In this document: positions 11,400-23,283 of the stretch, in pieces | Layout: every line of letters starts with the position of its first letter | Position numbering within the stretch: position 1 is the first letter of the stretch | NCBI GenBank assembly: GCA_039881145.1 | Contig: JAYKKI010000003.1 | Span: 1,795,001-1,859,000 of the forward strand | DNA from: Druceiella hillmani | Taxonomy: Eukaryota; Arthropoda; Insecta; Lepidoptera; Hepialidae | Reading direction: 5' to 3' | DNA: 64,000 nt | Translations under genes and position numbers: made by a program | The notes under the pieces: generated by a model | Databases searched by the model: none | Seen by the model: the letters and a program-made list of their open reading frames with translations, nothing else | Told to the model about the DNA's origin: nothing

Positions 11400-13680
11400 C
11401 CATGATTTTTTTTAAAATCCATAATATTTTTGAAAAAATCTTCTGGACAATTGGATAATTTAGAATGAAAGGTTATATCTGAAATTAGTAAAGCTTTTAT
11501 AGAATTTTGAAATTATATACAAGATGGATTAATATTTCTAAAACGATGAGAACGAACTTTACCAAATATATTATTTTCAAGATGATTTTGATTCAAATTT
11601 CTTGGAGAAAGAAGATTATGTTCTTTGATTTCAAAATTTCCACAAATTAATAAAACTTTTCAATGTTTCAATCCAATTTTTTAGACTTAGGCAAAACTTA
11701 TTTCATATCATTTAAGCGTTTAATAGAGTCTAACCAAAATGTTACTATAGTCTTAAGTTTCCTTGACAATATTGTTGCGAGCCATTAAAACCATCAAATA
11801 ATTTATCTAAAAAGGCTACTATACTTGCAGTGTCTCCTGTAGTTTCACCAACAGTCTTAGAGTTAGTATCCGGTCTTCCAGCTGTAGAGACCAAGACTAA
11901 TTGCATAGTAATATTTTTAAATCTAGTGAACCAAAATCACATTTACGTATGGAGATAAACCTCCTCTAAACTGAATTGAAATTGCACATTATTTTTTACA
12001 ACATAATCGAAATTAAAATACAATGATAAAAGTACATATGTCATAAAACTTGAAGGAAGAGAAAATCATATGACTATTACCGTGTGGTGCTTGCAACAAT
12101 AGCATACAACGAACCGTATTCACTAGGCATTTGTACACAATAATTCACTTTCATAGGATACACACTCTGTTGCACAATCTTTTTCATAAACATCTATAAT
12201 ATCTTTCCATTTGGCATTCTTTCGATACCTATCAAATAAAATATCGTATTTCGGCATATTATTTCTCAAACTTTTTACAAGATGCGGTGTATCATATATT
12301 ATAAACAAATCTTTGACTGAAACCCCAACTACATATTCTTCACATTTCAACACTCCTAACGTACTCAGTCTGTAAATAATTTACAGTTGAACTATTTGTG
12401 GCACCTGATTGCATACTAAAGCTAATGGATACAAATTACATTCTTTTTTTTAGTTTTCATTACTTCTTTTAAAATAACACTCAAACGATAAGATGGAGCT
12501 TTCATGACTCACAAACACCTTTTAACATGAATACTAACGCATGATCAGTAAAGTTTTGTTCGCGTTCATCCTGCTCAAAATCCACAATGCCAACAATTTT
12601 TTTTCTGAACAACTAAAATGGATACCGGAAGATTAAGCCACCTCATCAATAATAACAGAACAATATTTTCTACGATCACTTCAGTTAATAGTTTCATTTT
12701 TAAAAAGTTACGATCTTATTATTATTTAAACCGGCACCAAATATAACAAATTTTAAAAGCTATTGATGGTATTGTGAATAATTTTTGGAGCAATTTATAA
12801 CATTTCGAACTATTCTTGTATATTGCCAAACAATGTAATTTTTCATCCATACTAAATCTGTGGCCTTTCTTTTTCACATTCTTATTTAATAACTGCATTC
12901 TAACAAATATCCTACGACTTTCGCTTAAACCTTCCAATGACACATTGAAAAAAGCATTATATCTCTCTTTTCCTCCAGTTTTCCCACCTATTTTTCTTTT
13001 TTGATTTCTTCTTGCACCTCGAACTGCAAATAAAAAAAAATTGATTATTCGGCATAGAAGGATATAAAAATAAATGTTTTTTGGTTTGAAATAAATGCTC
13101 CATCATAATTATTTATCACACCTCGGAAAGTGAAAAATGTTTTCCAAATTTCCTATCCCTTATCTATCTATATTCTTGTACTGATAGTTAAAGTATAACT
13201 TACATTAAAATTACTATAAGGTCAATATATTTATTTTTTTGACGACATTCAAAAGTATTTCAGGTCATATGTTGCAAGTACCTACTAGAGAGATTCAGGG
13301 GCTAGTGTTGCTTCCTTGTTGAGCGGGGTCGGGGGCTAGGGCTGATTATTTCTTCACATGCCGCACCTTCTTCAATCCTCTTTATCTAAAGTGAAAATTA
13401 ATAATAAAATTATTGCAAATATGTTACTGTACGTTTAAAACTCAGTTTATTGAAATGTGAAATATAATTTCGATGATAATGACAGTTTTAATAAAAGTAA
13501 CATTAATAAAATATAATAAATACAGTTCAATGAGAAGAATGTGTAATATTTACCGGCAACAGATGGAAAAATGGTAGGCACAGCTATCATATTTAAAAAT
13601 TTACACGTGGCAGATGAATTTTGACCCCAGTCGACGTGCAGATATCGTTGTTCCACCAAATTCTTCGACATTCGGCATCA
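11400..13680 (-). pseudogene. P-element/THAP9-like transposase relic
   Basis: This is a broken DNA transposase, read on the minus strand in several frames. From its 5' end: a frame with AVPTIFPSVAG at about 13555-13590, resembling the end of a THAP DNA-binding domain and followed by a donor-like GTAAATATT; an acceptor-like run TTTATTTGCAG at about 13027; then 12722-12943 with KKKGHRFSMDEKLHCLAIYK, typical of the conserved segment after the coiled coil; IVGIVDFEQDEREQNFTDHA followed by LVFMLKG at about 12515-12600, the first part of the RNase H-like core; DTPHLVKSLRNNM and KWKDIIDVYEKD (12123-12353), the classic P-element 'HLxKxxRNN' block; and SIVAFLDKLFDGFNGS near 11785, the C-terminal region. 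Frames are interrupted by stops and gaps, so it is inactive. Family identity is firm from motif order; exact ends and terminal repeats are not identified. Confidence 0.85.
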
Positions 13681-14180
13681 AGGGGGAATCCTATTTTCGA
13701 TTAAATGTAATGTAACATTTACGTGTAATTAAAATGAGGGAACATATGCACTTTACAGCCAGGAACATTTCGACAAATTTTTTTGAAATCATATGAAAGT
13801 ATACACATTAAAATCTACATATCTAGAAATAAATTCTGCAGCTGATGTTTATTTAATACAAAAAAAACATTTTCAAAAAAAATACTCAAACTCAAATACT
13901 CAACAGAAATATGTCACAATGAATTTATAATTAGATATTACACATTTGACACACACACAAAGGAAATAGAAATTAATGAAATTAAATCACTTAAAATAAA
14001 CTTTTAAAATTACATTAAAACAATGTAATTTTTAACAGTATGCTGTCAATCTTTAATTTATTTTTTTTTTATTTATGACTTTAAATTTTTGTATTTGCCA
14101 TTACTATAAAAATATAATTATGGTAATTAATTTTTAACATATAAACTTATAATGTACTACGTATTAAAAAAATACAAATG

Positions 14181-14185
<5 letters not shown>

Positions 14186-14249
<64 letters not shown>
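14186..14249. repeat. (TA)n microsatellite
   Basis: About 32 uninterrupted TA dinucleotides, flanked by ordinary AT-rich DNA. Confidence 0.98.
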
Positions 14250-14250
<1 letters not shown>

Positions 14251-15720
14251 CTAAAATAATTTTCGGCCATGGCTAATGTATTAAAAAAATTGTTTAAAGA
14301 ATAACTTCCATAAAAAAATTATATTCACTAAAAAATATTTGTCATAAATGTTTCGAAAGTATAAGCAAAATCCCAGCCAGGGCTGGGCTTAATTTAAATA
14401 ATCCACAATAAACATTGTAATATTTATTGATTATTTACTTTAAATTGTAATAAATATTGTTCACCGTTTAAGCAAAATGTAATTTTGACAGTGTTGACAT
14501 TTTAAAAAAAATATTCAATTTTGATAATTATTTTTTGTCATAAGTACTTAATAATTCATAATAAAACATCCTTTTAATTGTGTAATAAGTGGTTAGTGAT
14601 AAAAGAATAAGTGAAATAACTGGAAAAAATGGTTAAAATCTGTTCCATCGCAAACTAAATCGTCAGGCAGAAAATTTTTCAAATTTTTTTTTTATAATAA
14701 ATAATATTCAGCTGCAGAATTTCTTCCAGATATATAGTTTTTAATGTGTATACTTTCATGATTTTAAAAAAAATATCGAAATATTCCTGGTTGTATAGTG
14801 CATTTAAGCCGAAATGTAATATTAATAATTTAAAATTATTTAAGAGATTAATAGAAATAAGTTTCAACTTACGAAGAAAATCATGAAAAGGTTTATGACC
14901 ATTTATGACCATAACATGACCGATCTACGGTCATGTTTCTAATAATTACAAATAAATCTAATACAAAACAGCAATAAAATTAATATTTAAAATATAGTAA
15001 TAATATAAATTTCAAATAAATATTGTAATTAAACATAAAGCTATTTTTGAAAAACTATTACTAAGAAACGTCGCTTGAAAGTGGAACGGTTTTCGTACCA
15101 TTGAGTACCAGCTTGTTCTATATTCCATAACAATATTTATGCTTTACTATAGAATTTTGTTTAAATCGATAGATATACATTAAGTGTGCGAAAGAGACTG
15201 GGCTTTCGCGTTTCACTTGAAATATTTGTATGAAATAAACCTCACTCTGGAATACACTCCGTGTTAAACAGTGAGTTCGCTTGGTCGATGCCAAAGAAGG
15301 CCGTATTACCCGATTGAGCGTCACCGATCCGAACGAACGTCAATAAACTTTCACTTCAATCTATTTTTTATTATTAATGGAAGTTGCGTTTAAAATCTAC
15401 AATTTTTTAAAACGTTTTGTGACCGGAAAACGAGAAATGACGTTTTAAGACCCATTATAAAACAATGAAAACAGGTGAACGCTGGAGAACCTGTACTAAA
15501 CCGACAGTCAATAACTTCCCTTCACGCCGCATACGCAGTACTACATGGATAATGTACTAAATAGATGGAACATTGTATATGGCATTTTTAACACTTAGAA
15601 AAATATAGAATGTTACATCTCATTTACGACCTGCCCATACTGCCCTATATTCACTTTTGTTACGGTTCAATTGAAAATCATCTTATATATTGTAATTACA
15701 ATTATTTATTTTTAGTTACA

Positions 15721-15721
<1 letters not shown>

Positions 15722-15799
<78 letters not shown>

Positions 15800-15800
15800 A

Positions 15801-15869
<69 letters not shown>
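15722..15869. repeat. Compound (TA)n/(GTATAT)n microsatellite
   Basis: A TA tract is interrupted at about 15770-15802 by five GTATAT/GTATAA-type hexamers and then continues as TA to about 15860. Both strands give long IYIYIY or YMYMYM open frames, which are artefacts of the repeat. Confidence 0.97.
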
Positions 15870-16474
15870 AATATTTGCTCTTTCTTTTAATTTTGGACTG
15901 ATCCACATTTCCATAATATACAAGCAACTACATATTGAGTTTTATTAATGGAAATTCAACGATAAAACGCACGATGGTTCTAATAAACAATGAAGCCATT
16001 TAGTTTAATGAAATTATAAGGATGATCTAAAGAGATCATGATGCATGATCTAAATTATGAACATAGCAACAAAGATAAAAACAAATGACGACTACAAAAA
16101 TCTACCTACGAGTAAAGAAATGTATAGAGAAGTAATGTGTATAATCTATCAAGTCGAGAAGTGTACCCAAGTATACATCACCACCTATCTGAAGTTGTTA
16201 CACTAAAGGTGCCATCTTGCTCTGGCCGCAATACATACGTATTTTGTTATCTTGCTCGCACCCCCACGCCATTATATATATACTGCCACATTCATGCCCA
16301 TATGTATATTAGACAAATCTGCGAAGCACGCCATGCCAATTTGACTTTTATTTCAGCATACATAGATGTGAAATTACAGTGCGACGTGTATACGTAAAGG
16401 TAAGCACGTACTGAAATTATTTTGTTATAATTAAATTTTTGCTGGTTTTTACTTACACGCACATTTTATTTAAT

Positions 16475-16709
16475 CTCTAATCAACCTTTTTTTTATAAAT
16501 GTGGCCGTGGTTGAAGATCCGTGGTATTTAGATAATTTTAAATCGTTTTCCCATAATTCTATAGCTTCTGCTACGCTATTACTTAGCAATTGAGTGGCTA
16601 ACTTAACTTTCATTGTTTGGTTTCGGAATCCTAGATGCTGTTTAGTTATTAGAGAAATGTAATCCCAAAGACTCTTGCAAATTATGTAATTCTCGAAGAA
16701 ACCGCCATG
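16475..16709 (-). pseudogene. P-element/THAP9-like transposase fragment cut by the palindrome edge
   Basis: On the minus strand an uninterrupted frame contains KQHLGFRNQTMKVKLATQLL and then SNSVAEAIELWENDLKLSKY, ending in a stop near 16475. The pattern 'M+V+LA(A/T)Q..S.SVA.A.' followed by a short acidic segment and T..FI matches the C-terminal part of P-element/THAP9-like transposases. The match breaks at about 16709, exactly where the left arm of the large inverted repeat begins, so the upstream part of the protein is missing. The other outer edge at 40714 does not continue it. This fragment covers a part of the protein poorly preserved in the 11400-13680 relic, but the separation and spacing suggest a distinct copy. 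Confidence 0.65.
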
Positions 16710-17519
16710 AGGTTAAATATTGTAAGTTCAAAACACTATTCCTCAGGATCAAAGCCAAAACATATGGTACAGAAATTGTTATATCTCAGACAAATATTTC
16801 CTTGGAATCATCTGAATAAGAGGAAAATATGGGGGGCATTTTTATTTTATGTACTAATAAGACGATACACAAAAATATTTATATACTTTACGTATTCACT
16901 AACGATACTCAAATTTATAGTCTATTAATAAACCATAAAAAATGTAAAACTACAAAAAATATAATATAGTTTTACCAGTTTTTATTCTGGGTTTCGTTTT
17001 TTTTTATGTTGACATGAAGACTAGAAGCAAGACTTTTGTAAATTTAGTTATGTAGCTTTGTAAATAGCTAAATAAATCAGTGAAATTTAATTAAAGAATT
17101 TGTTTAGGTTGTGCAAAAAGATTTCATCGGCATAAGAAATGCTAATACAGAAATTTCCATTATTTGTCAAAAATCATTACGCGGGTTTCAATAAAATTTC
17201 TCTTATTGCAAAAATAAATTTTCACCATAAAAAAATACAAATAAAATAAAATACACACGAAACTTAAAAAAGTTTTTAACTTTAATCCTATAGTGTTGTT
17301 TTTGTAATTATTGACGCTTATAAAAACTTCTATGGCAAAAAAGCTACCACGTTATGAGGAAAATTATGTTATCCAGAGTAAACCACCTATCTTATTGAGG
17401 GAAAAATGATTCGAAAGGAAAAACAAATTGTTAACAAAAATTTGTAGGAAAAGACTTCATTTTTATTGAAATCGATTTCGTAAATAAGTTGGTACAAAAT
17501 GTCGTCTCTTAAAGATATG

Positions 17520-18060
17520 ACTTGAAGATATTCATTTTTAGTCTTAGTAATTCTGGTATTTTTTAGGGTTCCGAATTTGAAAAATCGGAATCATTATGGG
17601 ATCACTCACGTATCTGTCCGTATGTCCATCACAGCCGTGTTTTCAGAAAAATTAGGCGTAGAAATTTTAAATTTGGTATAGCACTAAAACATAATAACCC
17701 GCACGTATTGTTGATGTTGAAACTTACAAATATTCATTTGAAAATGTTAGGGAGAGCAAATTAAAATCTCGAAAAAAATTTTATTGGATATATTGTGCGG
17801 GGTGTCGTTTGAAAGTGCTACTTACAAAGCTTTCAAAAATATTTTTTCATAATTTTACATATCATAGCTTCACAGATGTACTGAAAAATTTAATAGTTTA
17901 TATTTCTATTTTCAAAGCCGGTTTTCTCAGAAGCCATGAGAGGTATAAACTTGATGGTTGGCATAGTAATATATCTTATTAACCCACATATTTGGTATAT
18001 ATTTTAGAACACCAACTTTTTAAAAATCTTTGCATAAAAATTAAAAGGCGAGGTAAATAA
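17520..18060. mobile_element. Interspersed non-coding repeat (left arm)
   Basis: The block begins TTTTTTAGGGTTCCGAATTTG and continues with GGATCACTCACGTATCTGTC and CGTATGTCC. The 'AGGGTTCCG ... CTGTCCGT.TGTC' arrangement is one I associate with short non-autonomous repeats common in insect genomes. It has no coding capacity and I cannot assign a named family. Its mirror copy is at 39363-39903. Confidence 0.5.
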
Positions 18061-19150
18061 AGGTTTTACGAAAATACATACATGCTTGTGTATGTATGTG
18101 GTCCCGCCCACATACTTAGACAAACATGTTATATTTGCGTGAAATTGATAAATTTTATAATCATTCCATAAATAAACAAGATGTTTCTTTAATCTTCCAG
18201 CTTGCTGAAAGAGCGTCTCGCATAAAAATCTTTTATTAAAAAATGCTCCATGAATATAATGAAATTATTGTTGGTCAAATGATGTTTATAATTACTTTTT
18301 TAAATTCAGTTTGAAGTGTTTAATGTATATAAGCATATAAAAGACGCAAAATAGATTTTAATAATAATACAGCGTATGCATATACATTCGGTTGGTTTAT
18401 ATATTTTGTGACACAAGTGATGAATGAGTTAAATTTTTGAAGTGGCATAATTTTGTTGTAACTAAATGATATGACTTCAACGCGAAATAATTCAAATTGG
18501 ATTATAGAAAGTCATCAGTCAAGCACAAAATTAAAATTCTTAATAGTTCCGCTACAATTTTGAAATATTATTTCCATCGAATCTTCAATACATAGTCAAA
18601 TCTTGTAGGAGAAGAAACACTGGATAAATGCGAATAAATATGTAACCACTCATTTTACTGAAAATATAATTTGTTTTAAAAATATATAATGCATAGATAT
18701 AAAATCATATTTACTTAAATAATCTCGCAAATTGGAATATTTAGAAACGTAATTTTTAAAAAAATATCTTTTTATTAACGAATTTCGGTCAATATTTTAG
18801 TATTTTTTTACAAGTACAACTTGCAAGAAAGCATTGCATATAGTACTAATCATTCCAACAATGAATTGACCAATAAATCCATGAAATTAGTTTTGATCAA
18901 GTAGATGAAAGAGATTAATTATGAGCGAGCTTTAGAAGTGTACGAGTGTGGAATAAATAACTAATTACTGACATATAAATAAAGAAATGCTTCATCTGTG
19001 ATCGACATAATGTTTTCATATGGAATTGTTTCATTATAGATCTCCTCCCACATGTGATGTGGAAATAGAAAAAATTGGCAAAACTTACTTGTACAAATCT
19101 TAATTTTATTTTCCGGGTGCTTTCCCATAGTTCCTTTTGAGTAGATTTAG
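18061..19150. other. AT-rich stretch, no supported gene (left arm)
   Basis: No domain is visible between the interspersed repeat and the BEL/Pao protease remnant. It contains a CATACATGCTTGTGTATGTATG near-palindrome at about 18078. If a gag gene or 5' LTR of the BEL element was ever here, I cannot recognise it. Confidence 0.4.
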
Positions 19151-22100
19151 ATGCTACTGACTGACTCTGTGCGAAATTGATGCGTTACTTGGCGCCAAAA
19201 TATTTTACGAGCTCGTATGCGCTTGAAATATAGAAAATCTAGAACACAAGATGCGATTGCATAAAACAAAATTAAAAGTAGGCAACGACTTTAACTCACT
19301 ACATAAAATCATTTCAAATTTTTTGGGAAATAGAGGAAGTAGGAAAAAGAATATTTATGTCTGAGATATCAAGAAGAAGAACATTTTAAACTCACCACTC
19401 AACGAGATAATAGGTTAGGGCCATATATTGTTCGTCTATCATTTAATGCAAAAAAATGTAAATCTAGGTGAATCATACAAATACGCCGAGTATGCATTAG
19501 AGAAAAAACTCAATGAAACTCCAGAGTTAAAATCCCAATATATTGAAGTTATGCGTGAAACTATCACACTGGAACACATGAAATGAATCACCTCACATGA
19601 AATGAAAAAACAGCATTATTTTCTACCATATCATTCCGTAATTAAAGAAACGAGCTCAACCACTAAAGTAAGAATTGTGTATAACGCCTCATCAAAAACT
19701 AGTACAGAAATTTCTTTGAACGAGTTCGTAAAAGTCGGTGCCGTCGTTCAAAGATTTTTGGCCCTTCAAATTGATTTATTAGCCGACATCGAAAAAACGT
19801 ATAAACAAATTCTTCTTGACGAACGGGATTTGTATAATCAATAAATTTTATGGCGTGTAAATGCAAACGGTAAATTAACAATACTCACAATCCCAGTAAT
19901 CTTATTCGGCTGTGCATTGACTCCACATTCAGCTATACGCGTACTCAACCAATAGCTGAGGTCGAACGTTCACGATTTCCAACAGCCAGTGAAATTCTAA
20001 ATGCGACTGCTACGTAGACGATATAATGAAAAGAACAAATTCTATCAAAGACGCAAAAAACTTATACAAGGATTTTACTGAGCTGACGAATGCGGAGGAA
20101 TTTAATGGTAGAAAAGAGACCGAAGAACTTTGAGATGACAAAGACTGTAGATGAAGAATTTGCTTACATCAATCTATTTACGGAGGATATATCTCAAACT
20201 AATGCGTTAGGCATTCAATGAAACTGAATAAAGGACAAAATCACATACAAGAAGAATGATAAGACCAATCTAAAATTAACTAAACGCCACATCTTGCCAA
20301 ACATTGGCGGATTTATGATCCAATTGGTCTGATAGGCTCGGTAATATTTTGTGCCAAAATGTTTATGCAAAAATAGAATCACATTCTCAAGAATAATTAT
20401 AATAGCGAATGCTCACCGCGTTTTAAATCGTGAATTTTGTGACGCTAGTGAAAAGGATGGATTTATGTGAGATCTATAGACAACGCGGAACGAGAAATAT
20501 TTACAAATCTATTATGTTCAAAAAATCGAATTGGCTCACCAAAAATAATATCACTAGCTAAATTGGAACTATGTACGGTATTATTACACTCACAACTCGT
20601 AGAAACAGAAAATGTTGACACGTGCCTTCTTTTTGTCGAACAATTGACGAAGTCTTTTTGTGGTCTGATTCATCCATTGCTTTGCAAGCTTTAACATTAT
20701 CCTCAGATTTTAGGCTTTCCATCCATTACATGGATCCATTGCTTTGCAATTTACTCAAAACGTTTGCTGCCAACCGACTTTCAGAAATTACAGACTGGAT
20801 AAAAACGATTCATTAGAGACATGTGCCATCTCGGGAGAAAATGGCAGACGTTCTTTCACGTGGATAACTGCCATTGGAATTTCAAAATAATAATCGCTGG
20901 AAAAGAGATCTAGAATAGCTACGACAAGATCAGGCTGAATGGCCAAACAGTATCGTAGAAGTGGTAACATTAACGAAGTTAAAACTAATAATTATGACTA
21001 CCATTAAAGGTTCAGAGTAATTTTAATACAAATACTCATCAATAGGTAAGCTTAAAGGCATTTTAGCTTATGTATGCGATTTCAAAAAAAAACCATGAAA
21101 CACCAGCCTAAATCTCTTGTATACCTCACAGCTAAAGAAATTAAGCGCTAAATTTGATAGTAAAAATGACCAAACAAGAATGTTCTGAGAATGAAATTAA
21201 ACAATAATGCACTACAGGGCTGCTTAGCTCTAACAGTAAAATTCGGGTATTAAATCCAGTTTTAGAAAAAGACGGACTTATTCGTGTAGGGGGCAGATTC
21301 AATAATTCAACATTTACATACTCTCGTGGATCCCGATTATCTCACCTAAGACACATCACGTTACTTACTTATACGCAAACAACACCTTATAAATTTATAT
21401 AGCGGTGTACAAGCAACTATGAATGTAGTGAGATTAAAACACTGGCCCATTAGCTGTAAAAATGCAACAAAATCAATAATCAGAAAATGAATATCTTGTT
21501 TTAAGGCAAAACCGACTCTCCACCCGTCATTTACTACCAGAACTATTGTCATTTACTAAAGAAAAAAAAATAGAAACCGTGGTAAAATAAAAGTTTATGC
21601 TTGCGAATTTATATATTTTGCAACTAAGGCGGTTCACTCATTCATTGCTAATTTTCATAAATGTTTTCCTATAAGTGGACAAGCTTTAAGCTTATATTCT
21701 GATAACGCAACCAATTTCGTTGGTACAAAAAATGAAATGAAGACTATTGGCACTTTATGCCTCCAAGATATCCCCATTTCGGTGGACAGTGGCAGGTCGC
21801 CATAAAATTATTAAAGTCTCATTTTATACGAACAATAAGCGATAAACTGTTCACCTACAAAGAGTTAGAGACATAGGTGGTAGTCAGAGACATAAGTCCT
21901 TAATTCGAGACCCATAATTTCTTTAGCCGAAGACCCGAATGACACACTTCCTCATATGAGATACGTTCACAAGCATTCACGATCCAAATTTGATCTAGTT
22001 CACACAATTAATCGACTGTACAATAACAATATTTAAAAAAAAAAACAAGTAACGATACTTTTAAAAAAATGGTACAAACAGTACTTGAATCAACTGATGG

Positions 22101-22330
22101 TTTGAAACAAATGTCAGAGTAAAACGCATAATCAAATAAGAACCGGTATGCTAGTTTTGATGAAAGAAGATAACATACCACTTTTACACTGACCGCTTGG
22201 ACCCATCTTAGACATTCATCCAGGAGACGATGGCGAAGTTTGTATGGTCACCATCAAGACACATTTAGAAACTTATAAACGATCTATATCCCAAATCGCT
22301 CCTTTAACGATAAGTTATGATTGATAAATA
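19150..22330 (+). pseudogene. BEL/Pao retrotransposon pol relic (left arm)
   Basis: This is a degraded polyprotein with domains in BEL/Pao order. The end of the aspartic protease reads IDALLGAKIFYELVCA at 19176-19223 and is followed by a stop. The linker FWEIEEVGKRIFMSEI lies near 19320. SQYIEVMRETITLEHMK precedes the reverse transcriptase, which has KVRIVYNASSKT (19602-19844), ADIEKTYKQILL and a readable YVDD box at 20011-20022. The peptidase A17/RNase H region has LAKLELCTVLLHSQLVE and FLWSDSSIALQAL (about 20550-20690). The integrase region has GLIRVGGRFNN (about 21270) and YSDNATNFVG (about 21691), and the C-terminal tail has PLGPILDIHPGDDGEVCMVT at about 22195-22260. Stops and frameshifts separate these pieces, so it cannot be active. 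No gag or 5' LTR is recognisable. The right arm holds the mirror copy. Confidence 0.92.
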
Positions 22331-22427
22331 TAATTAATCATTTTGAGAATATGTACAATTTAAGTAATACAATTCAACTTTATATTTGAAATTCATTTAT
22401 TGAACGTAGCTCATTCAAGGCGGGCGG

Positions 22428-22680
22428 TATATTAAGAATTATATTCTCCATAATATTTCAAATTTACAACACGTATCTGCAACATATGGTGAAACCCCTT
22501 CGGTAACCTGTATTTGTAAAGAATTGGGAAAAACCTTATATAAGTGCCTATTATCTGTATAGACCGAAAGGCTACCATAAACATGTATTGTCTTCGCTAG
22601 TTTTGCTGTTCATTAGGTGCAATAAAATATTTTTCGAAGGACTGAGCATCCCGAAGGCGCTCAGTCCCACCACGATAGTT
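22428..22680 (+). repeat. Probable 3' LTR of the BEL/Pao element (left arm)
   Basis: The purine-rich tract AAGGCGGGCGG (about 22418-22427) follows the integrase tail and is succeeded by TATATTAAGAATTATATTCTC, a BEL-like LTR start. Inside are a TATA-like TTATATAAGTG (about 22537) and an AATAAAA signal at 22621. A 9-bp-stem hairpin (GGACTGAGC / GCTCAGTCC, 22639-22667) stands near the end. The right end is estimated, because no second LTR is available to compare with. Confidence 0.65.
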
Positions 22681-23283
22681 AAAAGATTTTAAACCAATAA
22701 GACAATTTTATTTTAAACACTGATGTTTTTTACAGATTTAACAAAAGTTTTCAACAACACTTTTGGTAGTCAAACAGTTGACACCATTTTAATATACATC
22801 ATATATTAAATATTTGTGTGAAATAATTAATTTTTTGTGACCTTCTTAATGAAATAAGTCGCTAGAGTTGAAACTAATTAGATATTGTTATTTTATCTAT
22901 ACGCCTTATAACAGCAGTAACACTGAGCAACTGGTCATTAAGAGTGAGGATATTAAAAATGTTATTTTAACCCTGAAAATGAAATTTTTAGTTATATTTG
23001 TTTGACCACAAAAACAAAATTTTTTTTGAGTCTGTTATTTAGTAAATATTTTCTGTTTGTATACATCGAAAATTAAGCAGAAACTCCATAAATAATGAAT
23101 AAAGTTTGCTTTTGTACCTTTGTATAATGAAAAATAAATATACGGTGTTTTGGCTGATTTTTTTGAGGAGCCGTTGCGTTTAAGATGCAAGAGAGAGGTG
23201 AGGGGGGACTGTGGGTGTGAAGTGGGAAGTGGCAGACTGATACGGTAGTGTGAATACACGGTAGTTTTAATTGCAAAGGAATA
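22681..23283. other. Region between the LTR and the CxxC pseudogene (left arm)
   Basis: This stretch is AT-rich with no recognised domain. The long minus-strand open frame 23035-23364 overlaps the start of the CxxC pseudogene antisense and looks like a shadow. A G-rich patch (AGAGGTGAGGGGGGACTG) lies at about 23194. Confidence 0.4.

Larger units (their letters stand above)
13690..16470. other. AT-rich stretch with microsatellites, no supported gene
   Basis: Apart from two TA-rich microsatellites I see no transposon domain. A more GC-balanced patch lies at about 15060-15340. A possible small exon-like segment lies at about 16357-16399, framed by TTTTATTTCAG and AAAG|GTAAGC, and it closes an 86-codon frame (16137-16397). 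There is no homology that I recognise and no neighbouring exon, so I do not call a gene. Confidence 0.45.

Noticed and set aside
15610..15927. Long IYIYIY / YMYMYM open frames on both strands
   Set aside because: They are translations of a TA-rich microsatellite, which is open in several frames by composition.
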